Of a stretch of DNA of 64,000 nucleotides, positions 27,428 to 41,124 are shown piece by piece; positions within the stretch are counted from its first letter, which is position 1; each line of letters begins with the position of its first letter. The stretch spans positions 96,306,976 to 96,370,975 of the forward strand of contig OZ023262.1 in assembly GCA_964006375.1 (NCBI GenBank). Reading direction: 5' to 3'. Under the pieces are notes generated by a model that saw nothing but the letters and a program-made list of their open reading frames with translations, had not been told where the DNA came from and ran no database searches. Position numbers and translations under genes: made by a program. Origin of the DNA: Tillus elongatus (lineage: Eukaryota; Arthropoda; Insecta; Coleoptera; Cleridae).

Positions 27428-27547
27428 CTGGACGCAGCAAGTGCGTTATGGTAGTGAATTTTCATAGAAATGATCTGGCACGAAATATTTTATTATAATT
27501 TTTTTCTTGTAACATAGAAAGCTAAATTTTGGTGTGTAGTTTACATT
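27428..27547 (-). mobile_element. TA-HINE 3' fragment
   Basis: TCTGGACGCAGCAAGTGCG to TGTGTAGTTTACAT: the short-subtype 3' end, followed at once by a forward element. The same head-to-tail junction recurs in the right arm near 33378. Confidence 0.75.
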
Positions 27548-27549
27548 TT

Positions 27550-27677
27550 AGTGAATTTTCTTTAAAAAATTCACTAATGAGGAAAACCCGACATTTTAAT
27601 TTAGAAAAAATTTCTTCAAAGGAGTGCTAATTAGGCTCCCTAGAACACATATCCGGGGTCAGTTTCAATTTTTATAT

Positions 27678-27760
<83 letters not shown>

Positions 27761-28430
27761 ACCGATAAGTCAAAAAATAATGGGCCGATTTTGATTAAAT
27801 TTGGCAAATACCTTCCTTTTGCAAGTGGCTTGGATAAGTTCGTTATCCAGGAAAATAGGACCCGGTTTCCCCGAAAAATTTTGTTTTCCTGCGAAAAAAA
27901 AATTATATCTTGGGAAGGGCAACCAAATTTGGTACGCGGGTTTATCGTTATAGGTGAATTACGTACCAAAATTTAGCTCTGTAGGTCAAAAGGCAAAAAA
28001 GTTATTGGCATTTAAAGAAAAATAAATTGGGGTTTTCCTCAAAACGTCAAATTCGCGATTTAAAACGTCAAAATTGGCAACTTTTAGGCAAAGAACCTGA
28101 ATCTACTACTGGCTATGGAAAGAAAATGTTTCAAGAAGAATGTTTTACAAACCCTGAAGTCTTAGTTTCAACTGTCACTGTCCTTCATTTTACTACAATA
28201 TTTCCAGAAAATTTATTTCAAATAGACCCTTTCTCTGATGCTTGGCAGTAGTCTTAGCTATAGAGTTTATTGTTTAATGGTATGTAATTTTTGTCAAATT
28301 TTCGTGTAAAAACAATAAAGCTCAATATATCCTTTATTATACAAGATATGAAAAAAAAAATGTATACATTAATTACAAGGTGTCTTGAGCTACATCTTAA
28401 AAAAATATTTCTACAAGCTGGCCCATAAGT
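27550..28430 (+). mobile_element. TA-HINE, long subtype, forward
   Basis: 5' hairpin at 27550, ATCCGGGGTCAGTTTC, (TA)n 27682-27758, core with GGGCCGATTTTGATTAAATT, and the long block to GGCCCATAAGTCGTTGG near 28425. The typical 3' end is replaced by unrelated DNA shared with the other arm. Confidence 0.8.
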
Positions 28431-28745
28431 CGTTGGTGATACAATTTATTTTTAGTCGAACACTTTTTTTAATGTTTATACTACATTGATAAGCACAAGA
28501 TAAGTAAGTATAATAAATGCTGGCTCTTAATTAACTTCGCGGTTACACAAACTTAAAAGAAGATAAGACATTTAGGTCGTGTGTTAAGAGCCCTAAGTTT
28601 CATTAAAAATCACTTATAACTGTATGCACACAAAAATTAGTCAAACACATTTATAAAATCTGAAAAAAAATCAACAGTTTTACGATATTATTTTAAATAA
28701 ACCAATGGGAATACGTTTTGCGGCGATTTCGCAATTCGCGACTGT

Positions 28746-29011
28746 ATGAACCTAGCTTTTGTCCAAGACTACACTGGACTACCAGGTCTTAATGGAGCTC
28801 CTCCGCAATTTTCACAACGTGTTAGGGAGTTTTTGAACAGAGAGTTTCCAGGACAATGGATTGCGCATAGAGGTGCTATTGAGTGGCCCCCTAGATCACC
28901 GGATTTAACTCCTTTAGACTTCCTTCTATGGGGCCATTTAAAGAGTAGAATTCTCGCAACAGAACCGGAGTCTCTGGAAGAATTACGACGACGAATTGTT
29001 GAAGAATATGA
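28746..29011 (+). pseudogene. DD41D transposase C-terminal fragment, forward
   Basis: FSQRVREFLNREFPGQWI, IEWPPRSPDLTPLDFLLWG and EPESLEELRRRIVEEY are the last third of the transposase found at 35276-37175. The second catalytic Asp is replaced (NGAPP instead of DGAPP); the third, in TPLDF, is present. The fragment is the mirror of 29030-29270 and was probably generated by fold-back copying. Confidence 0.8.
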
Positions 29012-30460
29012 CATCCTGGAGCATTTGTGGAGTTACTAGACGATATTCTTCAACAATGCGTCGTCGTAATTCTTCCAGAGACTCCGGTTCTGTTGCGAAA
29101 ATTCTACTCTTTAAACGGCCCCATAGAAATAAGTCAAAAGGAGTTAAATCCGGTGATTTAGGGGGCAACTCAATAGCACCTCTACGCCGAATACAATGCT
29201 CTGGAAACTCTCTGTTCAAAAACTCCCTAACACGGTGTGAAAAATGCGGAGGAGCTCCATCTTGTTGAAACACTAATTGATTTCCTTAATAGCGATCATC
29301 ATTTTCAATGTCAATTAGTAGAGGGTAAACGATATCTTCTAGTAACTCAAAATACTGTCGCCACTCAAATTGCCATCAAGCAAAATTATTCCGATTAAAC
29401 AATCTCCAAAAATCCCAGACCAGGCATTCAATTTCTGTGGAGTTTTAGTGCACACTTCATGACAATTTCTTGGATTATTATCTGCCCAATAACGACAAAT
29501 ATGACGATTGACTGTAGAGTTTAATAAGAACGTACACTCGTCTGAAAAACAGATATTGAACAGAAAGTTCCCGTTATCAGCTATTCGTGCAGTCATAACT
29601 TCACAAAACTCCAGCCGCCGATCAAAATCATCTTCATTCAGTTGTTGTACAAGATGAATTTTATACGGGTGAAATTTATGATGCTCAATATTCGCTGAAT
29701 AGTTCTTCTGTTGATGTTTGAAACAGTGGCCAATTTTCTCGTGCTCAAAGTTGGGTCTGCCGCAATTTGTCCTAAAACTTCAATATCAGTAGTCTCATTT
29801 CTAACCGGAAATTCACGTTCAGGATCCCGTTTTTTTGTTGGCTACTGAACCACTTTGTCGAAACTTTGCAACTAACTCCAAAATGTATTTTCTCTTAACA
29901 TGTCTGTTCGGATGTCGTTCATTAAACAAACTTGCGGTACGGTTGGCACAGTCATCGTTTTTGAAAAAAAGGAGTAATTATCTCAAATCTTTCTTTTACA
30001 GAATACACCATTGTGAAATTAATTTTCCGTAGTACTATCAAGTATCAAACCGAATAAACTGAAATATTAAACCGCATTTCTCTCATTCCGATAAGAAATG
30101 TTCTGATAGTCAATCTTTTGTTTACAAACCAACAAAACATTGACTATCAGCACATTTCTTATCGGAATGAGTGAAATGCGTTTTTGCATCTTCAACTGTG
30201 AATAATTGTTAAACGAGTTAATAAAACTTCCAAAAAAATTAGTGTGCTGAATTCAGAAAAGAAAGAGCATTCAAATGACGTAGCACTAGACCCATGTTCC
30301 CTATTTAAAATATAAGGGTTGTTATCACCACCCTTAAGGGGTTGATGTGACAAAGTTGAGTTTTATGTCAAACATGTCCTCCTCAATATTAAAATTGACG
30401 TGTTTCAGCGTTTCTTATAAAAAAAATTCTCTGGACGCAAATCGGAAATGCGCCACGCTA
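29012..30460 (-). mobile_element. DD41D mariner-like element, left end missing
   Basis: The right terminus (TTCTCTGGACGCAAATCGG, then a damaged GCGCCACGCTA) ends at 30460 with TA after it. The subterminal region (30180-30440) matches 36900-37140. The left TIR is replaced by an inverted copy of the transposase end, so the element starts with a hairpin instead. Confidence 0.8.
29030..30010 (-). pseudogene. DD41D transposase, many lesions
   Basis: Minus-strand reading from about 30010 (EERFEIITPFF-like start, then ATKFRQSGSVANKK) through HHKFHPYKIHLVQ, DFDRRLEFCEVMTARIADNG, ICFSDECTFLLNSTVNRH (first Asp), FGDCLIGIILLDGNLSGD, FQQDGAPPHFSHRV (second Asp) and SPDLTPFDLFLW (third Asp). Frameshifts occur in the N-terminal half and near 29345. 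The three Asp positions survive in pieces. A sibling of 35750-36718. Confidence 0.8.
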
Positions 30461-30462
30461 TA

Positions 30463-30550
30463 TATCGACACCCACGGTACGATAGTATTTAGGCTGTGAG
30501 CCCCCATGGTATGTTGTTGCAATAAAAAAAAATAAAAAAAAATATTGTTT
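30463..30550 (+). mobile_element. 3' end of a CR1/Jockey-group non-LTR element with A-rich tail
   Basis: TCGACACCCACGGTACGATA through TTTAGGCTGTGAGCCC is the same 3' untranslated end seen, reversed, at 38180-38220 and 43055-43110. An (A8T)-like tail follows. Strongly 5'-truncated. Confidence 0.75.
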
Positions 30551-31210
30551 TCATTCAAATTTGATATGCTTTTGTGGAAAATTGTAAAATAACATTTCTA
30601 TGTGATGCCGTAAACAAATTTGTGTACCTCCAAACTGAAATAGGTATGCAAAAAAAAAGATAGTAAAATAAAACTGCTTTATTGTTCATTGTACGAATAA
30701 TAGACTGTTCGGCTTGTCAGAATATGTACATGATAACAAAACGTTTCAACTTACCTGAAACGTATTGAAATTCACAATCCTATTTACTGCGATGAAACAA
30801 CAATGAAATCAGTGCAATATTGCGGCGACTGAAAAGCATTAGCTTCCCATTGTAGCGGTTGCATTAAGCGAACCTAATAAAGCATTTAATTCAGAGTTGA
30901 TGGGTAAACATCTACATACAAAACATACGGTAATTCGGCATATTTTAGAGTTGTACACAAAGAGATAACATAATAGTCTGCCTATACAGGTTGTGCTTAT
31001 TACAACTTCCCACCTGAAAAACATCCAAATAAAAAAAAAATAAGCCGAGACACGTAGACTTTGTTTTCAAGGGGGGCACATGATGGCATAAGCTCTAGTG
31101 CCTTGGAACCTACTCCTTAGGCAAGGGAGTAAAGTACCCTTAAATTTTAAACCCTGTGTAGAGGACCTCATTTTAAAGCTTTCTCAATTCTGCCCACGAC
31201 AACATACGTC
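30551..31210. other. No gene; one repeat shared with 37340-37410
   Basis: About 30910-30995 (ACAAAACATACGG, TATTTTAGAGTTG, ACATAATAGTCTGCCTATA) aligns with 37340-37410. Nothing else recognised. Confidence 0.45.
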
Positions 31211-31760
31211 TTTTTAGTGAATTTTCACTAAGAAAATTCACTAATAGAGAGGTATCAAAGGTGTGACTTTCGGAAAATTTCTTCAGATGAGCACGAAGTA
31301 ATATAAATTAAAAAATATATATTTAAACGCAATATCTCCCAAATTGTTTAAGTGATTGAAACTAAAATTGACAGCTTAAAATAAGATAGACAGACGTGGC
31401 TGTGTACCAATTTTCAAGTCTGTTGATGAAAGAAAAATAAAGTTATTCTAAATTAATATTAAGATAATCCTCGACATCACTTCAGATTCTGTAATGCAAT
31501 ATCTACAATGTTAGACAAAGACAGATGACGTTACCTGTACTGCTACGCTATTTAAATAAGTCGTACATAGAAACAAATGGAAGCTACTTTATTGCAATAT
31601 GTCAGCATGTAGAACATTGAAGCGAAGTACGACAGGGACGCCATCTCGGTGCGGAACCAGGTAGTATGTTGTCACGGCGGCTCTAGTTAACACAAAATGT
31701 TATAGATGGAGACGTGTACAGCGTTTGATATTTTACAACTGACTTCTAGTTAACCTAACA
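31211..31760 (+). mobile_element. TA-HINE, subtype C, with the TA tract almost lost
   Basis: 5' hairpin at 31212-31240, CTTCAGATGAGCACGA, then only a few TA in place of the tract, followed by the subtype-C block homologous (inverted) to 1930-2390. It includes the retrozyme-like piece (about 31640-31730: GCGGAACCAGGTAGTATG, TTGTCACG). Confidence 0.65.
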
Positions 31761-32099
31761 TATTTAAAACATGGATATAAATATTGAAAATAAATATAGG
31801 ACGATGGTTATAAATGAAAATTGTGAGGTAATGACTTAAAACAATACAATTTTGCGTAAAATAGAAAATCTGTATATCAATAAATCATATTCTAAGAGCA
31901 GTGTTAACACTTGCTTTTTAATAATTCTTAATTTAGCCACGACAGGACGCTTTAGGCGTTATTATTATTGTATAACCGAGGAAAATAACTAATGCAACCA
32001 TATAGGCATTTTTATAGTTTGTCTCTGTGCGAAAGACAATATTTGGTAGGTTCGTTGTGTTAAATTTAGTACCACGGGCGTCAATGTTCTTTAGTTCTT
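31761..32099. other. No gene seen
   Basis: Unassigned spacer at the centre of the large inverted repeat. Confidence 0.4.
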
Positions 32100-32435
32100 T
32101 AGTCTTGGACAAAAGCTAGGTTGATACAGTCGAGAATTGCGAATTCGCCGCAAAACGTATTCCTATTGGTTTATTTAAAATAATATCGTAAAACTGTTGT
32201 TTTTTTTTTAGATTTTATAAATGTGTTTAACTAATTTTTGTGTGCATGCAGTTAGAAGTGATTTTTAATCAAACTTATGGCTCTTAACACACGATCTAAA
32301 TGTCTTATCTACTTTTAAGTTTGTGTAGCCGCGGAGTTAATTAAGGGCCAGCCTTTATTATACTTATCTTGTGCTTATATATGTAATATAGACATTAAAA
32401 AAAGTGTTCGACCAAAAAAAAATTGTATCACCAAC

Positions 32436-33377
<942 letters not shown>

Positions 33378-33673
33378 AATGTAAACTACACACCAAAATT
33401 TAGCTTTCTATGTTACAAGAAAAAAAAGTTATAATAAAATATTTGGTGCCAGATCATTTCTATTAAAATTCACTACCATAACGCACACTTGCTGCGTCCA
33501 GACTTTTATTTGTTTACATAAGTACAGCGTGATGCATTTCTACGGTAAAGCTTAATATTAGTGTTACTTGAAAGAATTGTATACGTTAATGATAGATGCC
33601 TTGAGCTGCATCTTATAGAATTATTTCCACAATCACAGGCTGGCCCATAAGTCGTTGGTGATAAAATTCTTTT

Positions 33674-34680
<1,007 letters not shown>

Positions 34681-35275
34681 TTTTTTTAAATCGAACGCCT
34701 CCTTATATTATTCAATTTTTGCACTTGCCATCGAATTATAATGCATATTTGTGAAAAAACATTGATAGCGTTCATGATTTTCGGGTTATTTTAATTGTGT
34801 CACATTTTTGGCACATATCAAAAATTATGATATGGCGTTTTTACCATTATATATAAGAGTCCCATGAAAATAGCACATTTAGGGAGGTTTTTGTATATAT
34901 TATTCGTGAAAAAAATTGAGGTCTCGTATACAATTTCTTTGTGTTTTCGTAGAAACCATCGTTTGTAAAATTTTCGGGAAATTTTCGTAATTAATAATAA
35001 ATGTTTAATAAGTTATTGTAAAAAAAAATGTTTTCAGATTTTGGAAAAATTTTGTAAATTTTCATGAAAAGCTTTTTTTTTACAAATTTTATCGAAAAGC
35101 TTTTTGTGTTGAATTATATCTTGGTAGGTGGGTAAATAGCTTGAAGAAGTTCGTTGGCCAGGAAAATCGAACCAGATTTTTCGGGAACATTTTAAGTTTA
35201 TTTTCGGAGAATTTTTTGTACTTTCTCAAACAAGAAAGCTATTTTGAGGAAATATGGTACATTATTTCCACTATA

Positions 35276-37175
35276 CAGGGTGGCGCAATGAAAACGAAAC
35301 AGACCGATTTGCGTCCAGAGAATTTTTTTTGAGAAACGCTGAAACACGTCAATTTAATATTGAGGGAGGGGGGGGGGGAGATGTTTTGACATAAGACTCA
35401 ACCTTGTCACATCAACCCCTTAGGGGTGGTGATAACAACCTTTATATTTTAAATAGGGAACATGGGTCGAGTGTTACATCATTTGAAAGCACTTTCTTTT
35501 CTGAATTCAGCACACTCTTTTTTTTTTGAAGTTTTATCAACTCGTTTAAAAATTATTCACAGTTGGAGTTGCAAGAACGTATTTCATTCATTGTGGTAAG
35601 AAATGTACTAATTAGTCAATTTTTCGTTACAAAAAATTAAAGAAAAAACCAAACGTTCAAAAATGCTTATTCAGTTAAGTAAGTATTCAAATTGTTGACC
35701 ACCAGCTTCAATACAAAAGAACAAATTTTGTTCAAAACGAGCTCTGGCATTCTGGAGCATTTGTGGAGTTATTAGACGGCATTATTCAACAATGCGTCGT
35801 CGTAATTCTTCCAGAGACTCCGGTTCTGTTGCGAAAATTTTACTCTTTGAATGGCTTCATAGAAAGAAGTCTAAAGGAGTTAAATCCGGTGATCTAGGGG
35901 GCCACTCAATAGCATCTCTACGCCCAATCGATTGCTCTGGAAACTCTCTGTTCAAAAACTCCCTAACACGTAGTGAAAAATGCGGAGGAGATTCATCTTG
36001 TTGAAACACTAATTGATTTTCTTGATAGCTATCATCATTGTCAACAATGTCAATTAGTAGAGGGTAAACGATATCTTCTAGTAACTCCAAATACGTTTCG
36101 CCACCTAAATTCCCATCAAGAAAAATTGGTCCGATTAAACGGTTTCCAAAAATGTCAGTACAGACATTCAATTTCTGTGGAGTTTGAGTGTGGACTTCGT
36201 GAAAATTTATTGGATTATTATCTGCCCAATAACGACAATTATGACGATTGACTGTAGAGTTTAATAAAAACGTACACTCATCTGAAAAACAGATATTGAA
36301 CAAAAACTTCCCGTTATCAGCTATTCGTGCAGTCATAACTTCACAAAACTCCAGCCGCCGATCAAAATCATCTTCATTGTACAAGAGGAATTTTATAGGG
36401 GTGAAATTTATGATGCTTCAATATTCGCTAAATAGTTCTTCTTTTGATGTTTGAAACAGTGGTCAATTTTCTTATGCTCAAAGTTGGGTCTGCAGCAGTT
36501 TGTCCTAAAACTTCAATCTTAGTAGTCTGATTTCTAACCGGAAATTCACGTTCAGGATGCCGTTTTTTGTTGGCTACTGAACCACATTGTCGAAACTTTG
36601 CAACTAACTCCAAAATGTATTTTCTGTTAACATCTCTGTTCGGTAGGGTTGGCACAGTCATCGTTTTTGAAAAAAGAATAATTATTTCAACTCTTTCTTC
36701 TACAGAATACATCATTGTAAAATTAATTTTCGGTAGTACTATCAAGTATCAAATCGACCGATAAACTGAAGTAATAAACCTAATTTTTCTCATTTCGATA
36801 AGAAATGTTCTTAAAGTCAATTTTTTGTTTACAAACCAACAAAACATTGACTATCAGCACATTTCTTATCGGAATGAGTAAAATGAGTTGTTGCATCTTT
36901 AACTGTGAAATAATTTTTAAACGAGTTCATAAAACATCAAAAAAAATTAGTGTGCTGAATTCAGAAAAGAAAGAGCTTTCAAATGATGTAACACTCGACC
37001 CATGTTCCCTATTTAAAATATAAGGGTTGTTATCACCACCCTTAAGAGGTTAACAAAGTTGAGTTTTATGTCAAAACATGTCCCCCTCAATATTAAAATT
37101 GACGTGTTTCAGCGTTTCTTAAAAAAAATTCTCTGGACGCAAATCGGTCTATTTCGTTTTCAATGCGCCGCCCTA
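35276..37175 (-). mobile_element. Full-length DD41D mariner-like element with ~330-bp TIRs
   Basis: The left end CAGGGTGGCGCAATG (35276) and right end CATTGAAAACGAAATAG... read on the minus strand (37175) are inverted. Homology extends inward to about 35610 and 36845. TA duplications lie at 35274-35275 and 37176-37177. The flanks join to CCACTATATAGGTTATACTGG, the undisturbed sequence seen near 24350 and 26685. Insertion is in a TA-HINE-derived part of the inverted repeat. Confidence 0.9.
35750..36718 (-). pseudogene. DD41D (rosa-like) mariner transposase, few lesions
   Basis: Starts at ATG near 36716 (MYSVEERVEIIILFSK). A helix-turn-helix region follows with YILELVAKFRQCGSVANKK, the linker PEREFPVRNQTT, then a stop at RRTI and a frameshift near 36385. 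The catalytic domain holds ICFSDECTFLLN (first Asp, ~36290), FQQDESPPHF (second Asp, ~36005) and SPDLTPLDFFL (third Asp, ~35860). Forty-one residues separate the second and third Asp, which defines DD41D. A TGA-type stop follows FFL, where a Trp is usual. Total length about 320 codons, normal for the family. The best preserved of the DD41D copies here. Confidence 0.88.
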
Positions 37176-37232
37176 TATAGGTTATACTGGTAACCGAATT
37201 GGATGACTGCTTTCATTGAAAAAATCACTTAT

Positions 37233-37300
37233 TTGCTATTGAAAACATTTTGATGAAAATTAACTGTCATAACGCACTTGCTGCGTCCAGACTTTGCTTG
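37233..37300 (+). repeat. TA-HINE 3' end
   Basis: ATGAAAATTAACTGTCATAA then CGCACTTGCTGCGTCCAGAC closes the TA-HINE-like sequence into which the DD41D element was inserted. Confidence 0.75.
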
Positions 37301-38106
37301 AATTCCGGTATTTGGGAAAATTTAATTGGCGCAGTCTGCATAAAACATACTGTTCTTTGGTATATTTTAGAGTTGAATACAAAGAGAAAACATAATAGTA
37401 TGCCTATATTTCGTGGAAAATCAATAACCGTTATCTTACCCACAAGCAACGCTAATAGACCATTTACATATCACTAACTAGTAGACGAAATTCCCGGGTC
37501 ATATCTGATAGTGATTATTAAATTTAATTATACTCCCAGTAGAACAGTTAAATTTATCTATATAACTTATGGCAAGCTGTAACGCGACAATATAATACGA
37601 TAGCGACAACATGTTTAATTAGAATTTGCTGCCGTGTATGAGGTTCAAATTAATGTACCCAGCTCACTAGGCTGATTTTATTGAGAGCCATTTTTGATCG
37701 TTTGATAGACAGGCCTACCGGGCCCTCTCATAATGCACCTGTATCGATTGGTTTATTAATTACACAGGGATATTAGCAAAGGGTTGTGCTTGTAGGCCAT
37801 CAGGGGAAAGTTATGCCTTTGAATGACAGGATCGATGGAAAAAAGATAACATCGTTCCACTTAACTTGTTATTAGTAAACATGCGGGCCCTTAACAAAAT
37901 TAGTCGAGAATATGATTTTCTTTATCGGATGGTTGGTAAGCAAGCGCATATAATGTAATAAAAGGCTCAGAGACCTCGTTAGAATAATCATTCGAAAGTA
38001 GATATTTCGCTAGTAGTGGCGTGCCAAAGTATGTAGAAAGTAAGGACACACCAAGCACGTTACAGTAATCACTAAAAATGCCATAATAAATCAAGTATTA
38101 AAGAGT
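37301..38106. other. No gene seen
   Basis: Apart from the repeat at 37340-37410 shared with 30910-30995, nothing is recognised over about 800 bp. Confidence 0.4.
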
Positions 38107-38160
38107 CTGTACGCAGCTAGTGCGTTATGGTAGTGAATTTTCATTAAAATGTTTTTAATA

Positions 38161-39524
38161 CTTGAACAACACACCACGAGGGCTCGCAGCCTAAATACTA
38201 TCGTACCGTGGGTGTCGACAAGGAGGAAAGAGGCAGCATGTTAATTCTGGACTTGAAGGATTGGAGGTTCGGAGGAGAAGGAAAAACATGTGTCGCAAAG
38301 GAATTCCACAACTTGAAAGTCATCGGGACAAAAGAGCGGGCATAACAAAATGTTTTATGTCTGGTGATCTGGACAGTAAAAGGATGCATTCGCTCTGTTC
38401 CCCTGGTAGATCTGTTGGGGGCAGCAGGTGGAGGAAATATGGAAGAAAGCTCCTTCGAGCAGTGCCCGTGCAGATATCTGTAAAAGAGAGAGAGAGAGAG
38501 GTCACCAACGGCACGTCGGTGGGCAAGGGATGGCAGCCTTTGGGTGAGGGTAGGCTCATCAATGAGACGTATAGCTTTTTTCTGAGTGGAGTCCAGAATA
38601 GCGAGCGTAAAAGCGGCAGCGGCACCCCAGATGTGGGAGCAGTAGTCGAGGTTTGGCCATATTTGTGAAGTATATAAGGTATAGAGATAAGCTGGTGAAA
38701 AGTATTTGCGAGCCCGAAAGGGGAAACCTAATTTCCTAGGAGCCGCTTCTGCAATTGATGTGACATGTTTGTGCCAATTCATATTTCGATCCACAGAAAT
38801 GCCAACAAGTGAAAAGGACGCATTACTTTGAATAACTTGGTAGTTCATTGTGATGGGTCTAGGGCTGGTGTATCTCTTATGAGATAGAACTCAAGACTGA
38901 GATTTGTTGGAGTTGAATTGTACAAGATTTCTACTTCCCCAGTCCAATATTTTTTGGAGATTCACAGAGACAGAACACTCCATGAGTCTGCGATCCTCAT
39001 CTAATTGGGCTACACAGACAGGCTAAGAATCTTGTATCTTTGAGTGGAGGGTGCTGTCGTCCGCGTAACTGTGAATTGGGTTGGATGTGCTAAAGAGGAG
39101 GTCATTGATATGGAGAAGAAACAAAGTAGGGGCTAAAGCTGAACCTTGAGGAACTCCCGCATTAATTGGATACAGTTTATAGGAATGGCCATCCACGACC
39201 ACATAAATTCTTCGGTTGAAGAGGAAATTTGCTGTCCAGGTACGGAGTTTTGGTGGTAGGTCATAGGCTGGAAGTTTATTAAGCTGCACTGCGTGCCAGA
39301 CCTGGTAGAATGCTTTGAATATGTCTAGAGCGACAATCTGGGATTCATCCTGTAGTTCCGGAGACCTGTTCCAAGAATTTGTGACAAAGGAAAGGAGGTC
39401 GGCAGTTGATCTGCGCTGACGGAATCCGTACTGCCTGTCGTGGATTAGACTGTGCTTTTCAAGAAATTTTAGTAGTTCGGTGTTTATATACTTTTCCATC
39501 ACTCTAGAGACGACTGAAATAATA
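38161..39524 (-). mobile_element. 5'-truncated non-LTR retrotransposon (CR1/Jockey group)
   Basis: It lies in reverse inside a TA-HINE; TAATA on both sides may be the target duplication. The 3' end (CTTGAACAACACACC on +) and the TCGACACCCACGG block are shared with 30463 and 43047. It contains the second half of ORF2 only. Confidence 0.8.
38198..39524 (-). pseudogene. Non-LTR ORF2 fragment: reverse transcriptase and C-terminal region
   Basis: The minus strand enters at SRVMEKYINTELLKFLE. RT motifs follow in order: YGFRQRRSTADLL, LDIFKAFYQVWH (catalytic Asp of block A), GVPQGSALAPTLFLLHIND, and SYADDSTLH (YADD, block C, near 39060). After two stops (near 39023 and 38895) the frame continues with the thumb/C-terminal part: GISVDRNMNWHKHV, LDYCSHIWGAAA, LDSTQKKAIRLI, SLAHRRAVGDLSL. 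Endonuclease and N-terminal RT are missing. The enzyme would have copied its RNA at a nick in the target. Confidence 0.85.
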
Positions 39525-40192
39525 GCAAATATGTGTGTTTTTTTTAAGAAAGCAGGCATCAATTTGGTTACCAATATAGCCTATAGAGTAGAAACAATGT
39601 GCCATGTTTCATCAAAATAACTTTATTGCTTGAAATGGACAAAAATTTTCGACAGTAAACTTAAAAAACTGATTTCTTGGTCAACCTTATAGGTTCATAG
39701 CAAATTGAGCTATTCAATGAATTTTGTGTAAATATTTTAGTAAAATGAAGGACAATGACGATTGAAGCTAAGACTTCAGGCTTTGCTAAACATTCTTCTT
39801 GAGACATTTTCTTTCCATAGCTCGTATTAGTTTCAGGTTCTTTGCCAAAATATTGCCAATTTTGACGTTTTAAATCGCGCCTTTGACGTTTTGAGGAAAA
39901 CCCCCAATTTATTTTTCTTTAGATGCCTATTACTTTTTTGTCTTTTAACCTACAGAGCTAAGTTTTGGTAGGTAATTTACCTATAATGATATTAAGCCGG
40001 GTATCAAATTTGGTTGCCCTTACTTTGTTGTTTCCAGAGATTAGAATTTTATTTCGAAAGAAAATTTTCCTGGAAATCCTGAGCCGATGTTCCTGGCTGA
40101 CAAACTTATCCAAGCCACTTGCAAAAGCAAGGTATTCACCAAATTTAATCAAAATCGGTATATTATTTTTTGAGTTATCGGTGTGATACATA

Positions 40193-40275
<83 letters not shown>

Positions 40276-40490
40276 ATATATAAATTGAAACTGACCCCTG
40301 ATATGTGATCTACGGGACATAACTAGCGCTCATTTAAGGAACTTTTTTCAAAATTCGGGATCTCCTCATTAGTGGATTTGTTTAAGGAAAGTTACTAAAA
40401 TGTAGTGCATATAAAAAGTTGGTTTAATAAAAAGCAGTACACGTATTGCCTTTAAAAAAGCTTTTTTACATTCTAATATTAAAATTTACT

Positions 40491-40852
40491 TAAGAACCTC
40501 GGTGGTTCAGCGGTAAGAACGTGTGCCTCTGAACCAAAGGTTACTGGGTTCGATCCCAGGGTATTCCTTTCAATTTTTCAGTACAAACTGTAACATTAAC
40601 ATCAACCGAGGTTCTGGCATTATATTGGAGCAAGTTTAATGTCTGCACGTTCCGCTCTTCGGAATGGGCGTAAAGCCGTCGGTCTCGTGTCCATGCGATC
40701 TTGGGCACGTTAAAGATCCCTTCCCTCCTCACAGAAAGGCTGGGGTTCGGCATAATTTCTAGGATAGTAGGTGAAACTGCTTCCTGGCGTCGGTGATTGG
40801 CCATAGTCGGGGAAATAGGCCGACGTTAAAGAAACAAAACAACAACAACAAC
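40491..40852 (+). mobile_element. tRNA-derived SINE (second family), 11-bp target duplication
   Basis: Head: A-box-like GGTTCAGCGGTAAG and B box GGGTTCGATCCCAGG. The central domain has GTCCATGCGAT.TTGGGCACGTTAAAGATCCC, and the tail is (CAA)n. Target duplication ATTAAAATTTA at 40480-40490 and 40853-40863. The GGGCACGTTAAAGA block resembles a central domain seen in other arthropod SINEs, from memory. Confidence 0.88.
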
Positions 40853-40904
40853 ATTAAAATTTATAGATTATTAAAAAATGAACATATTCAAACTTAAACA
40901 AGAA

Positions 40905-40955
40905 TGTTTATGAAAATACGCTACTATGCGCACTTACTTCGCCTGGACTTTTACT
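40905..40955 (+). repeat. Decayed TA-HINE 3' end
   Basis: TTTATGAAAATACGCTACTATGCGCACTTACTTCGCCTGGAC is recognisable as a worn 3' terminus (listed here only by position and pattern). Confidence 0.5.
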
Positions 40956-41124
40956 GCTGGTTATCCGCTGTGTCCTTAAAGTAACGCACAAATTCAATAA
41001 AATTGAAAGTGACCCTTATTAAGGAAACTTCAAGAACAGGTCGATTTTTATTGTCAAAAACTAACTTTTTTATATAAAAATTTCACCCCTATCGTCACAT
41101 CTCCTCCAAGGGTATCTACCTCTT

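Larger units (their letters stand above)
26622..28776. repeat. Left arm of a large inverted repeat
   Basis: Read in reverse, this arm matches 32100-37232 once the insertions at 33674-34680 and 35276-37175 are removed. Checkpoints: CAGTCGTCCAATTCGGTTACC (26635) with 37184; AAATTTACAAATTTTTTTG-type (26880) with 35040; TTATCACCAACGACTTATGG (27265) with 33650; GCAATTCGCGACTG (28730) with 32135. It carries parts of two TA-HINEs. Confidence 0.8.
38107..40398 (-). mobile_element. TA-HINE, long subtype, reverse, split by a non-LTR element
   Basis: The 3' end (CTGTACGCAGCTAGTGCG) and AATGTTTTTAATA lie at 38107-38160. The rest resumes at about 39525 with AATAGCAAATATGTGTG and runs through core (39960-40190), (TA)n 40191-40275, CTGACCCCTGATATG and a degraded hairpin near 40370-40398. 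Confidence 0.8.

Noticed and set aside
40530..40575. Functional tRNA genes at the B-box sites (40545, 53630, 58978, 4435)
   Set aside because: The tRNA-like heads continue into SINE bodies, have target duplications, and do not close a clean acceptor stem.
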